64,000 bases of DNA, from NCBI GenBank assembly GCA_965223165.1, contig CBDCVQ010000020.1, positions 372,001 through 436,000 on the forward strand, in the 5' to 3' direction. The notes beneath the pieces are model-generated. The model was not told the DNA's origin and did no database searches. It worked only from the letters and a program-made list of their open reading frames with translations. Both the position numbers and the translations under genes were made by a program. This stretch comes from JABDMH01 sp965223165. GTDB lineage: Bacteria > Bacteroidota > Bacteroidia > Chitinophagales > Saprospiraceae. Positions within the stretch are counted from its first letter, which is position 1. Every line of letters begins with the position of its first letter. Below are positions 15,001 to 30,000 of this stretch, in pieces.

Positions 15001-18000
15001 GAGGATGTGATGTCGATACCACCGACATATCTACCCTCACACCGCCGGACTCCTGCGGAGGGTCCACCACCGTCAACTTCGCGGCCAATGATGCATGCGG
15101 GCAATCCGGCAACTGCTCCGCCACCTTTACCGTCCCAGCTCCACCAACCCTGTCCGTCTCTTGCCCCAACGACCTCAACCTCTCCAGTTGCCTCACCCAA
15201 GCCACTATCCAGGCGAACTTTGACAGCTGGATCAGCCAGTTCTCCTTCTCCGGGGGTTGTGATGTCGATACCACTGACCTGTCGACGCTCATCCCACCTG
15301 ACTCCTGTGGAGGATCCATCACCGTCACCTTCAACGCCACTGACCCCTGCGGACAGTCCGCATCCTGCTCAGCTACCTTCTCCGTGGATCCCACACCACC
15401 CCTGACGGTCTTCTGTCCACCGGATACCACCGTCAGCCCATGCCTCACCCAAGCGGAGGTCGACAACGCTTTTGTGCTCTGGCTCGCTCAGTTCTCCTTC
15501 TCCGGAGGATGCCTAGCCACCGGCACCGACCTCACCACACTCGCGGCACCGGACGCTTGTGGAGGCAGTACCACCATCAACTTCGATGCTTCCGACCCCT
15601 GCGGACAAAACGCTTCTTGCTCCGCTACCTTCACCGTACCCAATGCACCGGTGCTCTCCGTCTCCTGCCCCGGTGACCTGACACTGCCTGCTTGCTCTTC
15701 TCAAGCAGACATCCAGAACGCCTGGGACAACTGGATCAGCCAGTTCTCTTTCTCCGGAGGCTGCAACACCGATACCACCGACCTCACCCTGCTCTCGCCG
15801 CCGGACTCCTGCGGGGGAGCTACCACCGTCAACTTCAGCGCCACCGACGACTGCGGACAAGCAGATAACTGCTCTGCTACTTTCACTGTGGATCCACCGC
15901 CAACACTCACCGTCTCCTGTCCCGGAGACCTCATATTGCCAGCTTGCTCTTCGCAACAAGACATCCAAAACGCCTGGGATAACTGGATCGGCCAGTTCTC
16001 TTTCTCGGGAGGGTGTGACGTCGATACTACTGATCTCACTACCTTCTCGCCGCCAGACTCCTGCGGAGGGGCTACCACCGTCACCTTCAATGCCACTGAC
16101 CCCTGCGGAGGGGCAGACAACTGCTCGGCTACCTTCACCGTCGATCCGCCCCCAACGCTCACCGTCTCCTGTCCGGGAGACCTCAATATGCCGGCGTGTG
16201 CTTCACAAGCAGATATCCAAACTGCCTGGGACAACTGGATCAGCCAGTTCTCCTTCTCCGGGGGATGCGACGTCGATACCACTGACCTGACCACCTTCTT
16301 GCCGCCGGACTCCTGCGGGGGAGCCGTCACCATCAACTTCCTCGCCACCGATCCTTGCGGGCAATCCCACAACTGTGCGGCCACCTTTACCGTCCCAACA
16401 CCCCCAACCCTCACCGTCTCTTGCCCTGCCAACCTCACCACCCCGGTCTGCGCTTCACAAGCTGACATCCAAAACGCATGGGACAACTGGATTAGCCAAT
16501 TCTCTTTCTCCGGAGGGTGTGATGTGGATACCACCGATCTGACCACCTTCTCGCCACCGGACTCCTGCGGAGGAGACGTCACCATTAACTTTACGGCCAC
16601 CGATCCCTGCGGTCAGTCAGACAACTGCTCCGCTACCTTTACGGTCCCAACACCTCCAACCCTGTCCGTCTCTTGCCCCGCCGACTTCACTACACCGGTT
16701 TGTGCTTCCCAAGCAGACATCCAAACCGCCTGGGACAACTGGATTAGCCAGTTCTCCTTCTCCGGGGGTTGTGACGTCGATACCACCGACATATCTACCC
16801 TGACACCACCCGACTCCTGTGGGGGGTCGACTACCGTCAACTTCGCAGCCAATGACGCCTGCGGGGAATCAGTTAACTGCTCCGCCACCTTTACCGTCCC
16901 AACGCCACCAACCCTGACCGTCTCTTGCCCGGCAGATCTCAACCTGTCCAGTTGCCTGACCCAAGCAACCATCCAGGCCAACTTCGATGCGTGGATCAGC
17001 CAGTTCTCCTTCTCCGGAGGATGTGATGTCGATACCACCGACCTGTCTACTCTCACACCTCCTGACTCCTGTGGCGGGTCCATCACCGTCACCTTCAACG
17101 CCTCTGACCCTTGCGGGCAGGCCGCATCCTGCTCCGCTACCTTCTCCGTGGATCCCACGCCCCCGCTAACCGTCTCCTGTCCTCCCGACACCACCATCAG
17201 CCCATGTCTCACTCAGGCGGAGGTTGACAATGCTTTTGTCCTCTGGCTTGCCCAGTTCTCCTTCTCAGGAGGATGTCTTGCCACCGGCACCGACCTCACT
17301 ACCTTGTCGGCTCCCGATGCCTGTGGAGGCAGTACCACCATCAACTTCGATGCTTCCGACCCCTGCGGACAAAACGCTTCTTGCTCCGCTACCTTCACCG
17401 TACCCAATGCACCGGTGCTCTCCGTCTCCTGCCCCGGTGACCTGACACTGCCTGCTTGCTCTTCTCAAGCAGACATCCAGAACGCCTGGGACAACTGGAT
17501 CAGCCAGTTCTCTTTCTCCGGAGGCTGCAACACCGATACCACCGACCTCACCCTGCTCTCGCCTCCTGACTCCTGTGGGGGAGCAACCACGGTCAACTTC
17601 AGCGCTACCGACGACTGCGGGCAAGCAGACAACTGCTCCGCTACCTTCACCGTGGATCCGCCGCCAACACTCACCGTCTCTTGTCCCGGAGACCTCATAT
17701 TGCCGGCCTGCTCTTCGCAACAAGACATCCAAACTGCCTGGGATAGCTGGATCGGCCAGTTCTCTTTCTCCGGAGGATGTGATGTCGATACCACCGACCT
17801 GACCACCTTCTCGCCACCAGACTCCTGCGGAGGGGCTGTCACCGTCACCTTCAACGCCACCGATCCCTGCGGAGGGGCAGATAACTGTTCTGCCACATTT
17901 ACCGTGGATCCACCACCCACGCTCTCCGTCTCCTGCCCAGGAGATCTCAATATGCCGGCCTGTGCTTCCCAAGCTGACATCCAAACCGCCTGGGACAACT

Positions 18001-21000
18001 GGATCAGCCAGTTCTCTTTCTCCGGAGGATGTGATGTGGATACCACCGATCTGACCACCTTCTCGCCACCAGACTCCTGCGGAGGGGCTGTCACCATCAA
18101 CTTCCTTGCCTCCGATCCCTGTGGGCAGTCGGACAACTGTGCAGCTACCTTCACCGTCCCAACACCACCAACCCTGACTGTCTCTTGCCCGGCCAACCTG
18201 ACCACCCCAATTTGTGCTTCCCAAGCTGACATCCAAACCGCTTGGGACAACTGGATCAGCCAGTTCTCTTTCTCCGGAGGATGTGATGTGGATACCAGTG
18301 ATCTGAGCACCTTCTCGCCACCAGACTCGTGCGGAGGGGCTGTCACCATCAACTTTGTCGCAACCGATCCATGTGGGCAATCGGACAACTGCTCCGCCAC
18401 CTTTACCGTCCCAGCACCACCCACTCTGAGCGTCTCATGCCCCGCCGACTTCACCACTCCGGTCTGTGCTTCCCAAGCAGACATCCTAACCGCATGGGAC
18501 AACTGGATCAGCCAGTTCTCCTTCTCCGGAGGATGTGATGTCGATACCACGGATATATCTACTCTCACTCCAGCTGACTCCTGCGGAGGGGCCACCACCG
18601 TCAACTTCGCAGCCAATGATGCATGCGGGCAATCAGACAACTGCTCAGCCACCTTTACCGTCCCAGCGCCGCCAACACTGTCCGTCTCTTGCCCCGCTGA
18701 CCTCAACCTATCCAGCTGCCTGACCCAAGCCACCATCCAGGCAAACTTCGATGCGTGGATCAGCCAGTTCTCTTTCTCCGGAGGATGTGATGTCGATACC
18801 ACCGACCTGTCCACCCTCACACCACCGGATTCCTGTGGGGGGGCCATCACCGTCACCTTCAATGCCTCTGACCCCTGTGGAGAGTCTGCATCATGCTCCG
18901 CTACCTTCACCGTAGATCCCACGCCGCCACTGACGGTCTTTTGTCCGCCGGACACCACCATCAGCCCATGCCTCACCCAGGCCGAGGTAGACAACGCTTT
19001 TGTCCTCTGGCTCGCGCAGTTCTCCTTCTCCGGTGGATGCCTTGCCACCGCTACAGACCTCACTACCTTGTCTGCACCCGATGCCTGTGGAGGTAGCACC
19101 ACCATCAACTTCGATGCCTCCGACCCCTGTGGACAAAATGCTTCATGCTCCGCTACCTTTACCGTTCCCAATGCACCCGTGCTCTCCGTGTCATGTCCAG
19201 GTGATCTGACTCTACCGGCATGCTCTTCCCAAGCAGACATCCAAACTGCATGGGACAACTGGATCAGCCAGTTCTCCTTCTCAGGGGGGTGCAACACGGA
19301 TACCACCGATCTCACCCTGCTCTCGCCACCGGACTCCTGTGGGGGAGCAACCACCGTCAACTTCAGTGCCACCGACGACTGTGGACAAGCCGATAACTGC
19401 TCCGCTACCTTCACCGTAGATCCTTCTCCGACCCTGACCGCGACCTGTCCAGCAGATACGACCGTAAGTAGTTGCCTGGATCAGAACCAGGTTGACGCTG
19501 CATTTGCTAATTGGTTGGCGGAAATCCAGATCAGCGGCGGCTGCAATCCGCAAGTCACGGGACTTGGCTCCTACTCAGCACCCAGCGCATGTGGCGGATC
19601 CGTGACGGTAGACTTTATGGTCCAGGATGTCTGTAACCAGTCCTTCAGCTGCACAGCAACGTTCACCGTAGATCCTCCAGAGGCCCTTGTACTTCCTTGT
19701 CCCGATGATATACTCGTGGACTGCGGGGCCAGTGCTCTCAACGAGGTACTCGACTGGATTGACTCTATCACGATGATGATGGAAGACAGCATAGCTCAGG
19801 GATGCCCACACGGTGCGATGGTCTCCAATGACTTCGATGGCAACCTTCCCGTGCCATCCTGTGACATGACCGCGGGCAAGATCATCACATTTATGGTCCA
19901 AGACACTTGTGGTCGTTCTGCCCTGTGCACGGCCACTATCACCGTACAGGACACAACTGCTCCACAGCTGATCTGTCCACCCAATACGACGATTTCTTGT
20001 GATGCTTCTATCGGGGTTGGATCGACAGGTGTGGCAACCGCAACGGACGAATGCGGACCGGCGCCGATGATCGATTTTGTCGATCGACAGATCCCCGGCT
20101 TATGCCCTGATGAATATGTGATCGAACGGACCTGGCGAGCCATTGACAATTGTGGCAACATCGACTCCTGTTTGCAGACCATCACCGTTCTGGACACCGT
20201 GCCACCAACCATCACAGGGGTACCGGGTGATGTCACTGTCGCATGTGACGCCATTCCTTCTCCTCCTCAGATTGGGGTGGGCATTACGGCTTCAGACAAC
20301 TGTAGTTTGGTTGAGATCACGTTGATAGAAGACACCCTGCCGGGACCCTGTGAAGCCATTTTCAGTATTGTCCGGACCTGGATTGCTGTGGACTCTTGCG
20401 GAAACAACGACCAGGCCATACAAACGATCACGGTAGAGGACTGCAACCCAACCGTTGACATTCAAATCAATCCCAACCCTGTCTGCCTGGGCGAGGACGT
20501 ACTTTTTACGGCCACGATCACCGACAATTACGACAATCCCATCTATCGTTGGCAACGATTGTTTGGTGGAGTCTGGGTGGACGTACTGGGTGGTACCACG
20601 GTACCTTTTATGCTGGACGACGTGGACATCCAGGATGCCGGGTTGTATCGCCTGGTCATTGCCGACCACCTCTTCAATCTGACCAATCCCGAGTGCAGTG
20701 TCATTTCCGATCCCGTGGAACTCATTATTAGTCCACCGCAACAGGTGACGATTAGCGAACAGCTCTGTGATGGCGAGTCCTATGACTTTAATGGACAAAC
20801 TATTAACACGGCAGGCACCTATATGGACACCTTGACCACGGTGGATGGATGCGACAGCATCATAACCCTCAACCTGACTATACTACCACCGATCCAATCG
20901 TCGCTTGACACCACGGTCTGCCAAGGTCAAAGTGTAGTAATAGGTTCCACCGTGTACAACACCGCCGGCACCTACATGGACACCCTGACATCCGTGGAGG

Positions 21001-24000
21001 GTTGTGACTCTGTCGTCACCCTAAATCTGTCAGTGCAAAACCCAAGCACCACCACCATAGATACGAGTATGTGTCAGGGAGAATCTATCACCCTGGTAGA
21101 CAGCACCTTCACGACCGGTGGTAACCATCTGATAACCTTGATGGATGCGCTTGGATGCGACAGTATCATCAGCATTAATATCACCATCCTGCCGGACGCG
21201 GCAGAAACGATAGATGCATCCATATGCATTGGCGGATCGTTCTCGGCGGGCGGCAGGATCTTTACGACTACGGGTACCTATACGATCCCCACGACGGCAT
21301 CCAACGGATGCGATTCCATCATCACGCTCAATCTCATCGTGGAGCCCGCCATTGAGGATACGATAGACGCCACCATCTGTACGGGAGACACCATCAGTGT
21401 AGGGCCCAATCAATATTGGAATCCTGGAACTTACGTCGACACCCTTACAGCAGCGGCAGGATGTGACTCCATAGTCACGCTCAATCTGACAGTGCTGAAC
21501 GAGTTGTTCACTAACCTTCAGGACACCATTTGCGAAGGCGATACGGTGACAATTGGAGGAAATGATTACTCGCAAAGCGGCACTTACAGTGACACCCTTA
21601 CCGCTGCCTCTGGATGCGATAGTATCGTTAACCTGGATCTATTGGTGCATCCCAACCAGGACACCATCATTGAGGCGGTGATCTGCACAGGAGATTTCAT
21701 TGTCGTGGCAGGACAAGTATTGGATCAAACCGGGACCTATGATTTCACGATACCCTCTGCCGCGGGCTGTGACAGCACGATTCATGTCATGCTAACTGTC
21801 CAAGATCCCTATGACACCACCATCGTAGCAGAACTCTGCTTGGGTGACACCCTGACGGTGGGTGGTCAGTCCTACTTTGCGACTGGTGTTTTTATCCAGA
21901 ATCTCATGACCACAGCGGGTTGTGATAGCACGATCATCGTTGATCTGACGGTGCACCCGGCGTTCGATTCGACCATCAACGCGACCATTTGTCAAGGCAC
22001 CAGTTTCGAGGTGGGTGGTAACAGTTACACCACCACCGGTACCTACGTTGATTCTCTCAGCACATCAGAAGGATGTGACAGCGTTGTCACCTTAAACCTC
22101 ACCGTGCTCGACGAAGTGTTGACCGAGTTGTCCGAGAGCATTTGTGAGGGAGAGACGTATCCATTTGATGGACAGAGCCTATCGAGCAGTGGCGTGTACC
22201 GGGATACCTTAAGTGGCGTTGGAGGCTGCGACAGTATCGTGCAATTGACCCTACAAGTGATAGATACCAGCCACACAATGATGGCCATCACGCTCTGCGA
22301 GGGAGATAGCTATGACTTCAACGGAACGCAGGTCACCATGGCGGGATCCTATGTCGATACGCTGATCAACGTCGGAGGTTGTGATAGTATCGTTCAACTC
22401 GATGTGATTGTGCATCCAGTGTTCCGTGATTCCTTGGAGGCATCTATTTGCGATGGCCAGACTTTTGACTTTCACGGCTTGTCGCTGACAACGTCCGGCA
22501 TGTACGAAGACACCCTTCAGACAGTCGACGGCTGTGACAGCATCATTACACTCGAACTGGAGGTATATCCGGTCAAGGACACGCTCCTTTCTGCCGAAAT
22601 CTGCCATGGTGACTCTTTTGACTTTGACGGACAGCAGCTCACCTCGTCAGGTACTTACATGGACACATTGGTTTCATCGCAGGGCTGCGACAGTGTGGTG
22701 ACTCTCTCTTTGATCGTCCATCCAATCTCAGTTACTCCGTTACAGGGGTCAATCTGTGAAGGCGAATCATTTCCATTTGGCGGTGAATTGCTCGGAACTG
22801 CCGGTACATATCGCGACACCCTGTTGAGTCAGGCAGGTTGCGACAGTGTCCTGGAGCTGACCTTGGATGTACATCCCATATACCGAGATACCGTGCAGGC
22901 TTCAATATGCGATGGCGATGGCTACCCTTTTGGAGGAAATGTTCTTATCAGTGGTGGCTTTTACAGCGACACCTTGGCCAGTGCGCAAGGATGTGACAGC
23001 ATCACCGTGCTCGATCTGGAGGTACTGCCAACTTTCGAAGTAACAGAAAGCGCGACCATTTGCGAAGGTGACACCTATCCTTTCGCAGGTGAGAACCTTG
23101 ACTCTAGCGGCACCTACGTCGATTCGCTCCTCACGACCGATGGTTGTGACAGTGTTATCGTTCTCACCTTAACCGTTAACAACCACGTTGCAACAGACCT
23201 TACCATCGGCATCTGTTCGGGACAGACTTATCCTTTCGGAGGCCAGCTCTTGAACATGTCTGGGACGTATTACGACACACTCGCGGCTGCCAACGGCTGC
23301 GACAGTACCATCACTCTCGTATTGACCGTCGAAGATGACATCATGACGGATCTACAGGATACCATTTGCGCTGGCGAAACTTACGACTTCTTGGGGCAGA
23401 TGCTGACCATTTCAGGTACTTACTCGCAAACGCTCAGCAGCCAAGCTGGATGTGACAGCATCATCAACCTGGAACTTACTGTCCTCCAACCCGTTCAAGA
23501 ATCCATCGATGCCGAGATCTGCGATGGCGACACCCATGACTTCGGTGGCATGTCCCTAACGGTAGGGGGCACCTATATGGATACCCTCATGGCAGCCTCG
23601 GGATGTGACAGCATTGTCACTCTCAACTTAACCGTACACCCCGTGGCGGCCACCCAGATCGACTCCGCCATATGTGACGGGCAAACCGTCGACTTTGCCG
23701 GACAGACCCTAACCGCCAGCGGTAGCTATCCCGATACGCTCACCACCGTCTTCGGTTGCGATAGCATCGTCACTTTAAACTTGACCGTACATCCGCTAGA
23801 CACTCAATTCCTGCAAGAGACCATCTGCTTCGGCACTGCCTACGACTTCCATGGACAGATCCTGACCGACTCAGGTACCTACTCCGCGACCCTAACGGGC
23901 ATGCAAGGTTGCGATAGTACCCTGATACTCGAACTGGACGTGCTCGATGAGATCAGGGATAGCATCTCCGCCCAAATCTGTTTAGGACAAACCTATACCT

Positions 24001-27000
24001 TTGGCAGCAGTGTGCTCAGCACATCCGGAACCTATGTAGACACGCTCACCTACAGCTTCGGTTGCGATAGTATCGTCACGCTCATGCTCGACGTCCTTGA
24101 ACAACTGCAGACCGATCTGACCGACTCCATCTGTGATGGTGAGGCCTATGATTTCTTTGGCCAAAGCTTGACGACCTCCGGTTCTTACTCGGAGACCCTG
24201 ACCAGCCAGGCTGGCTGCGATAGTGTGGTCAACCTGGCGCTCACCGTCCTGCCAAACAGCCTGACCAATCTGGTTATGGAGATCTGTCAGGGAGATACTT
24301 ATCCCTTCGATGGACAGCAATTGTCAACCACCGGCATCTACGAAGACACCCTGACCGCTGCCAATGGATGCGACAGTGTCATCCTCCTGGATCTGACCGT
24401 ACTGCCCAACCATCAGGACACCATCGTGGCAACCATCTGTGAGGACGACACCTACTCCTTCGGCGGCTCCAACAAAGACTCCACTGGCTTCTATGTGGAC
24501 TCACTCACTACCATCATGGGATGCGACAGTGTGGTGGTGCTTGATCTCACCGTCAATGAGCATGTCCACACGGATCTCGATGTCAGCAATTGTACCGGAC
24601 AGACCTATCCCTTTGGTGGGCAACTGCTCAATATGACCGGTGTCTATTACGACACCCTCCCGGCTGCCAATGGTTGTGATAGTTCGATCACGCTTATGCT
24701 CACCGTCGAAGATGCCATCCAGATCGATCTGACGGACACCATTTGTCAAGGCGAGACCTATGACTTCAATGGGCAGACCCTCACCGCCACGGGCACTTAT
24801 ACAGAGACACTCACCAGCCAGGCTGGCTGCGACAGCATCGTGGAGCTCCAATTGACCGTGCTGACGCCCGTACAAGAAACCATCGACGCTGAGATCTGCG
24901 ACGGCGACACCCACGACTTCGGTGGGCAGTCTCTAACCGTAGCAGGCATCTACATGGACATATTGGTCGCAGCCTCAGGGTGCGACAGCATCGTCACCCT
25001 CAACCTGACGGTGCATCCCGTAGCAGCCACCCAGATCGATTCCGCCATCTGCGACGGCCAATCCGTCAACTTTGCCGGACAGACCCTGACCACTAGCGGT
25101 AGCTATCCCGACACCCTCAGCACGGTCTTTGGTTGTGACAGCATCGTCACTTTGAATCTGACCGTCCATGCGCTAGACACTCAATACCTGCAGGAGACCA
25201 TTTGCTTCGGTACTACTTATGACTTCCATGGCCAGATCCTGACCGATTCGGGTACCTACTCCGCGATCCTCACGGGTATTGAAGGTTGCGATAGCACCTT
25301 GATCCTCGAACTGGACGTGCTCGATGAGATCAGGGATAGCATCTCCGCTCAGATCTGTCTAGGACAAACCTATACCTTTGGCAGCAGTGTGCTCAGCACC
25401 TCCGGCACCTATGTCGACACGCTCACCTCTAGCTTCGGCTGCGACAGCATCGTCACCCTCACTCTGGACGTCCTGCCGCAGCTCCAGACCGACCTCACCG
25501 ACTCCATCTGTGACGGTGAGACCTATGATTTCTTCGGGCAGACCCTCACAACCTCCGGAACATACTCGGAGACGCTCACCAGCCAAGCTGGCTGCGATAG
25601 TGTGGTCAACCTGGCGCTCACCGTCCTGCCAAACAGCCTGACCAATCTGGTTATGGAGATCTGTCAGGGAGATACTTATCCCTTCGATGGACAGCAATTG
25701 TCAACCACCGGCATCTACGAAGACACCCTGACCGCTGCCAATGGATGCGACAGTGTCATCCTCCTGGATCTGACCGTACTGCCCAACCATCAGGACACCA
25801 TCGTGGCAACCATCTGTGAGGACGACACCTACTCCTTCGGCGGCTCCAACAAAGACTCCACTGGCTTCTATGTGGACTCACTCACTACCATCATGGGATG
25901 CGACAGTGTGGTGGTGCTTGATCTCACCGTCAATGAGCATGTCCACACGGATCTCGATGTCAGCAATTGTACCGGACAGACCTATCCCTTTGGTGGGCAA
26001 CTGCTCAATATGACCGGTGTCTATTACGACACCCTCCCGGCTGCCAATGGTTGTGATAGTTCGATCACGCTTATGCTCACCGTCGAAGATGCCATCCAGA
26101 TCGATCTGACGGACACCATTTGTCAAGGCGAGACCTATGACTTCAATGGGCAGACCCTCACCGCCACGGGCACTTATACAGAGACACTCACCAGCCAGGC
26201 TGGCTGCGACAGCATCGTGGAGCTCCAATTGACCGTGCTGACGCCCGTACAAGAAACCATCGACGCTGAGATCTGCGACGGCGACACCCACGACTTCGGT
26301 GGGCAGTCTCTAACCGTAGCAGGCATCTACATGGACATATTGGTCGCAGCCTCAGGGTGCGACAGCATCGTCACCCTCAACCTGACGGTGCATCCCGTAG
26401 CAGCCACCCAGATCGATTCCGCCATCTGCGACGGCCAATCCGTCAACTTTGCCGGACAGACCCTAACCGCCAGCGGTAGCTATCCCGATACGCTCACCAC
26501 CGTCTTCGGTTGCGATAGCATCGTCACTTTAAACTTGACCGTACATCCGCTAGACACTCAATTCCTGCAAGAGACCATCTGCTTCGGCACTGCCTACGAC
26601 TTCCATGGACAGATCCTGACCGACTCAGGTACCTACTCCGCGACCCTAACGGGCATGCAAGGTTGCGATAGTACCCTGATACTCGAACTGGACGTGCTCG
26701 ATGAGATCAGGGATAGCATCTCCGCCCAAATCTGTTTAGGACAAACCTATACCTTTGGCAGCAGTGTGCTCAGCACATCCGGAACCTATGTAGACACGCT
26801 CACCTACAGCTTCGGTTGCGATAGTATCGTCACGCTCATGCTCGACGTCCTTGAACAACTGCAGACCGATCTGACCGACTCCATCTGTGATGGTGAGGCC
26901 TATGATTTCTTTGGCCAAAGCTTGACGACCTCCGGTTCTTACTCGGAGACCCTGACCAGCCAGGCTGGCTGCGATAGTGTGGTCAACCTGGCGCTCACCG

Positions 27001-30000
27001 TCCTGCCAAACAGCCTGACCAATCTGGTTATGGAGATCTGTCAGGGAGATACTTATCCCTTCGATGGACAGCAATTGTCAACCACCGGCATCTACGAAGA
27101 CACCCTGACCGCTGCCAATGGATGCGACAGTGTCATCCTCCTGGATCTGACCGTACTGCCCAACCATCAGGACACCATCGTGGCAACCATCTGTGAGGAC
27201 GACACCTACTCCTTCGGCGGCTCCAACAAAGACTCCACTGGCTTCTATGTGGACTCACTCACTACCATCATGGGATGCGACAGTGTGGTGGTGCTTGATC
27301 TCACCGTCAATGAGCATGTCCACACGGATCTCGATGTCAGCAATTGTACCGGACAGACCTATCCCTTTGGTGGGCAACTGCTCAATATGACCGGTGTCTA
27401 TTACGACACCCTCCCGGCTGCCAATGGTTGTGATAGTTCGATCACGCTTATGCTCACCGTCGAAGATGCCATCCAGATCGATCTGACGGACACCATTTGT
27501 CAAGGCGAGACCTATGACTTCAATGGGCAGACCCTCACCGCCACGGGCACTTATACAGAGACACTCACCAGCCAGGCTGGCTGCGACAGCATCGTGGAGC
27601 TCCAATTGACCGTGCTGACGCCCGTACAAGAAACCATCGACGCTGAGATCTGCGACGGCGACACCCACGACTTCGGTGGGCAGTCTCTAACCGTAGCAGG
27701 CATCTACATGGACATATTGGTCGCAGCCTCAGGGTGCGACAGCATCGTCACCCTCAACCTGACGGTGCATCCCGTAGCAGCCACCCAGATCGACTCTGCC
27801 ATCTGCGACGGGCAAACCGTCAACTTTGCCGGACAGACCCTGACCACCAGCGGGAGCTATCCCGACACCCTCAGCACGGTCTTTGGATGCGACAGCATCG
27901 TCACCCTCAATCTCACCGTGCACCCACTAGATACCCAAGTCCTGCAGCAGGCCATTTGCTTCGGGAATTCCTACGACTTCCATGGCCAGATCCTGACCGA
28001 TTCGGGTACCTACACCGTGACCCTCACCGGCGTCGAGGGTTGTGATAGTACCTTGATCCTCGAGCTGGATGTGCTCGATGAAATCAGGGACAGCATCTCC
28101 GCCCAGATCTGTCTGGGACAAACCTATACCTTCGGCAGCAGCGTGCTCAGCACATCCGGAACCTATGTCGACACGCTGACCTCTGGCTTTGGTTGCGATA
28201 GTATCGTCACGCTCATGCTCGACGTCCTTGAACAACTGCAGACCGATCTGACGGATTCTATCTGTGATGGTGAAACCTATGATTTCTTTGGCCAAAGCTT
28301 GATGACCTCCGGATCCTACTCCGAGACCCTGACGAGTCAGGCCGGCTGTGATAGTGTGGTCACCCTGGAGCTGACCGTCTTGCCTCACGTCCAAACCAAC
28401 TTGCAGGCAGCCATCTGCGACGGTGACACCTACTCTTTCGATGGACAGCAACTAACCGCGAGCGGCACGTACCAAGCCACCTACCCGGCTGCCAACGCCT
28501 GTGACAGCGTGGTGACCCTGCTGCTTACCGTGCACCCCATCTCGGAGATAGCCCTGCAACAGCAAATTTGTGAGGGCTCCACATACACCTTTGGCGGAAA
28601 TAGCCTCGACTCGACAGGCATCTATGTGGACTCTCTCACCTCCATTCAAGGATGCGATAGCGTAGTCACCCTCACGCTCACCGTGGTACCAGAAGTGCAG
28701 ACATTCGTCTCTGCACAGATCTGCACGGGACAGACCTATCCGTTTGGCGGACAGCTGCTGAACACTTCCGGCACCTACGTCGACACCCTCACGTCCGCCG
28801 GTGGCTGCGACAGTATCGTCACCCTCAAACTCCAGGTGCTCGATCAGCTTGAAACCGACCTGACCGATTCGATCTGCCAGGGCGAGACCTATGATTTCCA
28901 CGGACAGATCCTATCGGTAGCGGGGTCTTACTCGGTTACGCTCACCAGCCAGGCCGGCTGTGACAGCGTGGTCACCCTCGAACTCAGTGTCATCGATCCG
29001 GTAAACGCTCAGCTCGATGAGGCCATCTGCGAAGGTGAAACCTATGACTTTGCAGGTAACCTTCTGACAGCCTCGGGGACCTATGTCGAAACGCTCACAG
29101 CCTCCTCCGGATGCGATAGCGTCGTCACACTCAACCTCACGGTCCATCCAAATCCCATGACTCAGATCGACTCTACCATCTGCGAGGGCGAAACGGTGAC
29201 TTTCGGAGGGCAAGTGATTTCCACCACCGGCGTCTACGTCGATAGTCTCACCGCGGCGTCCGGCTGTGACAGCGTGGTCACGCTCAACCTCGTCGTTGAC
29301 GGCCTAGACACCACCTATCAGCAAGCTACCATCTGCACGGGCTCCTCCTATGACTTCCATGGGCAGACCCTCACGGATTCGGGCACCTATAAGACGACCC
29401 TAGCAGGACCCAATGGCTGTGACAGCACCATCGTCCTGACGCTCGACGTGCTCGAAGAGATCACCACCGACATCAACGCTCAGATCTGTCTGGGACAGAC
29501 CTATAACTTTGGCAACCGGGTGCTCAGCACCTCCGGAACGTATGTGGATTCCCTGACTTCCGCCTTTGGATGCGACAGCATTGTCACCTTGATGCTCGAA
29601 GTCCTCGAACAATTGCAGACTGACCTCACAGACTCTATCTGCGACGGTGAATCCTACGACTTCTTTGGCCAAACCTTAACCACCTCCGGATCCTACTCCG
29701 AGACCCTGACCAGTCAGGCCGGCTGTGATAGTGTGGTCACCCTGGAGCTGACCGTCTTGCCTCACGTCCAAACCAACTTGCAGGCAGCCATCTGCGACGG
29801 TGACACCTACTCTTTCGATGGACAGCAACTAACCGCGAGCGGCACGTACCAAGCCACCTACCCGGCTGCCAACGCCTGTGACAGCGTGGTGACCCTGCTG
29901 CTTACCGTGCACCCCATCTCGGAGATAGCCCTGCAACAGCAAATTTGTGAGGGCTCCACATACACCTTTGGCGGAAATAGCCTCGACTCGACAGGCATCT

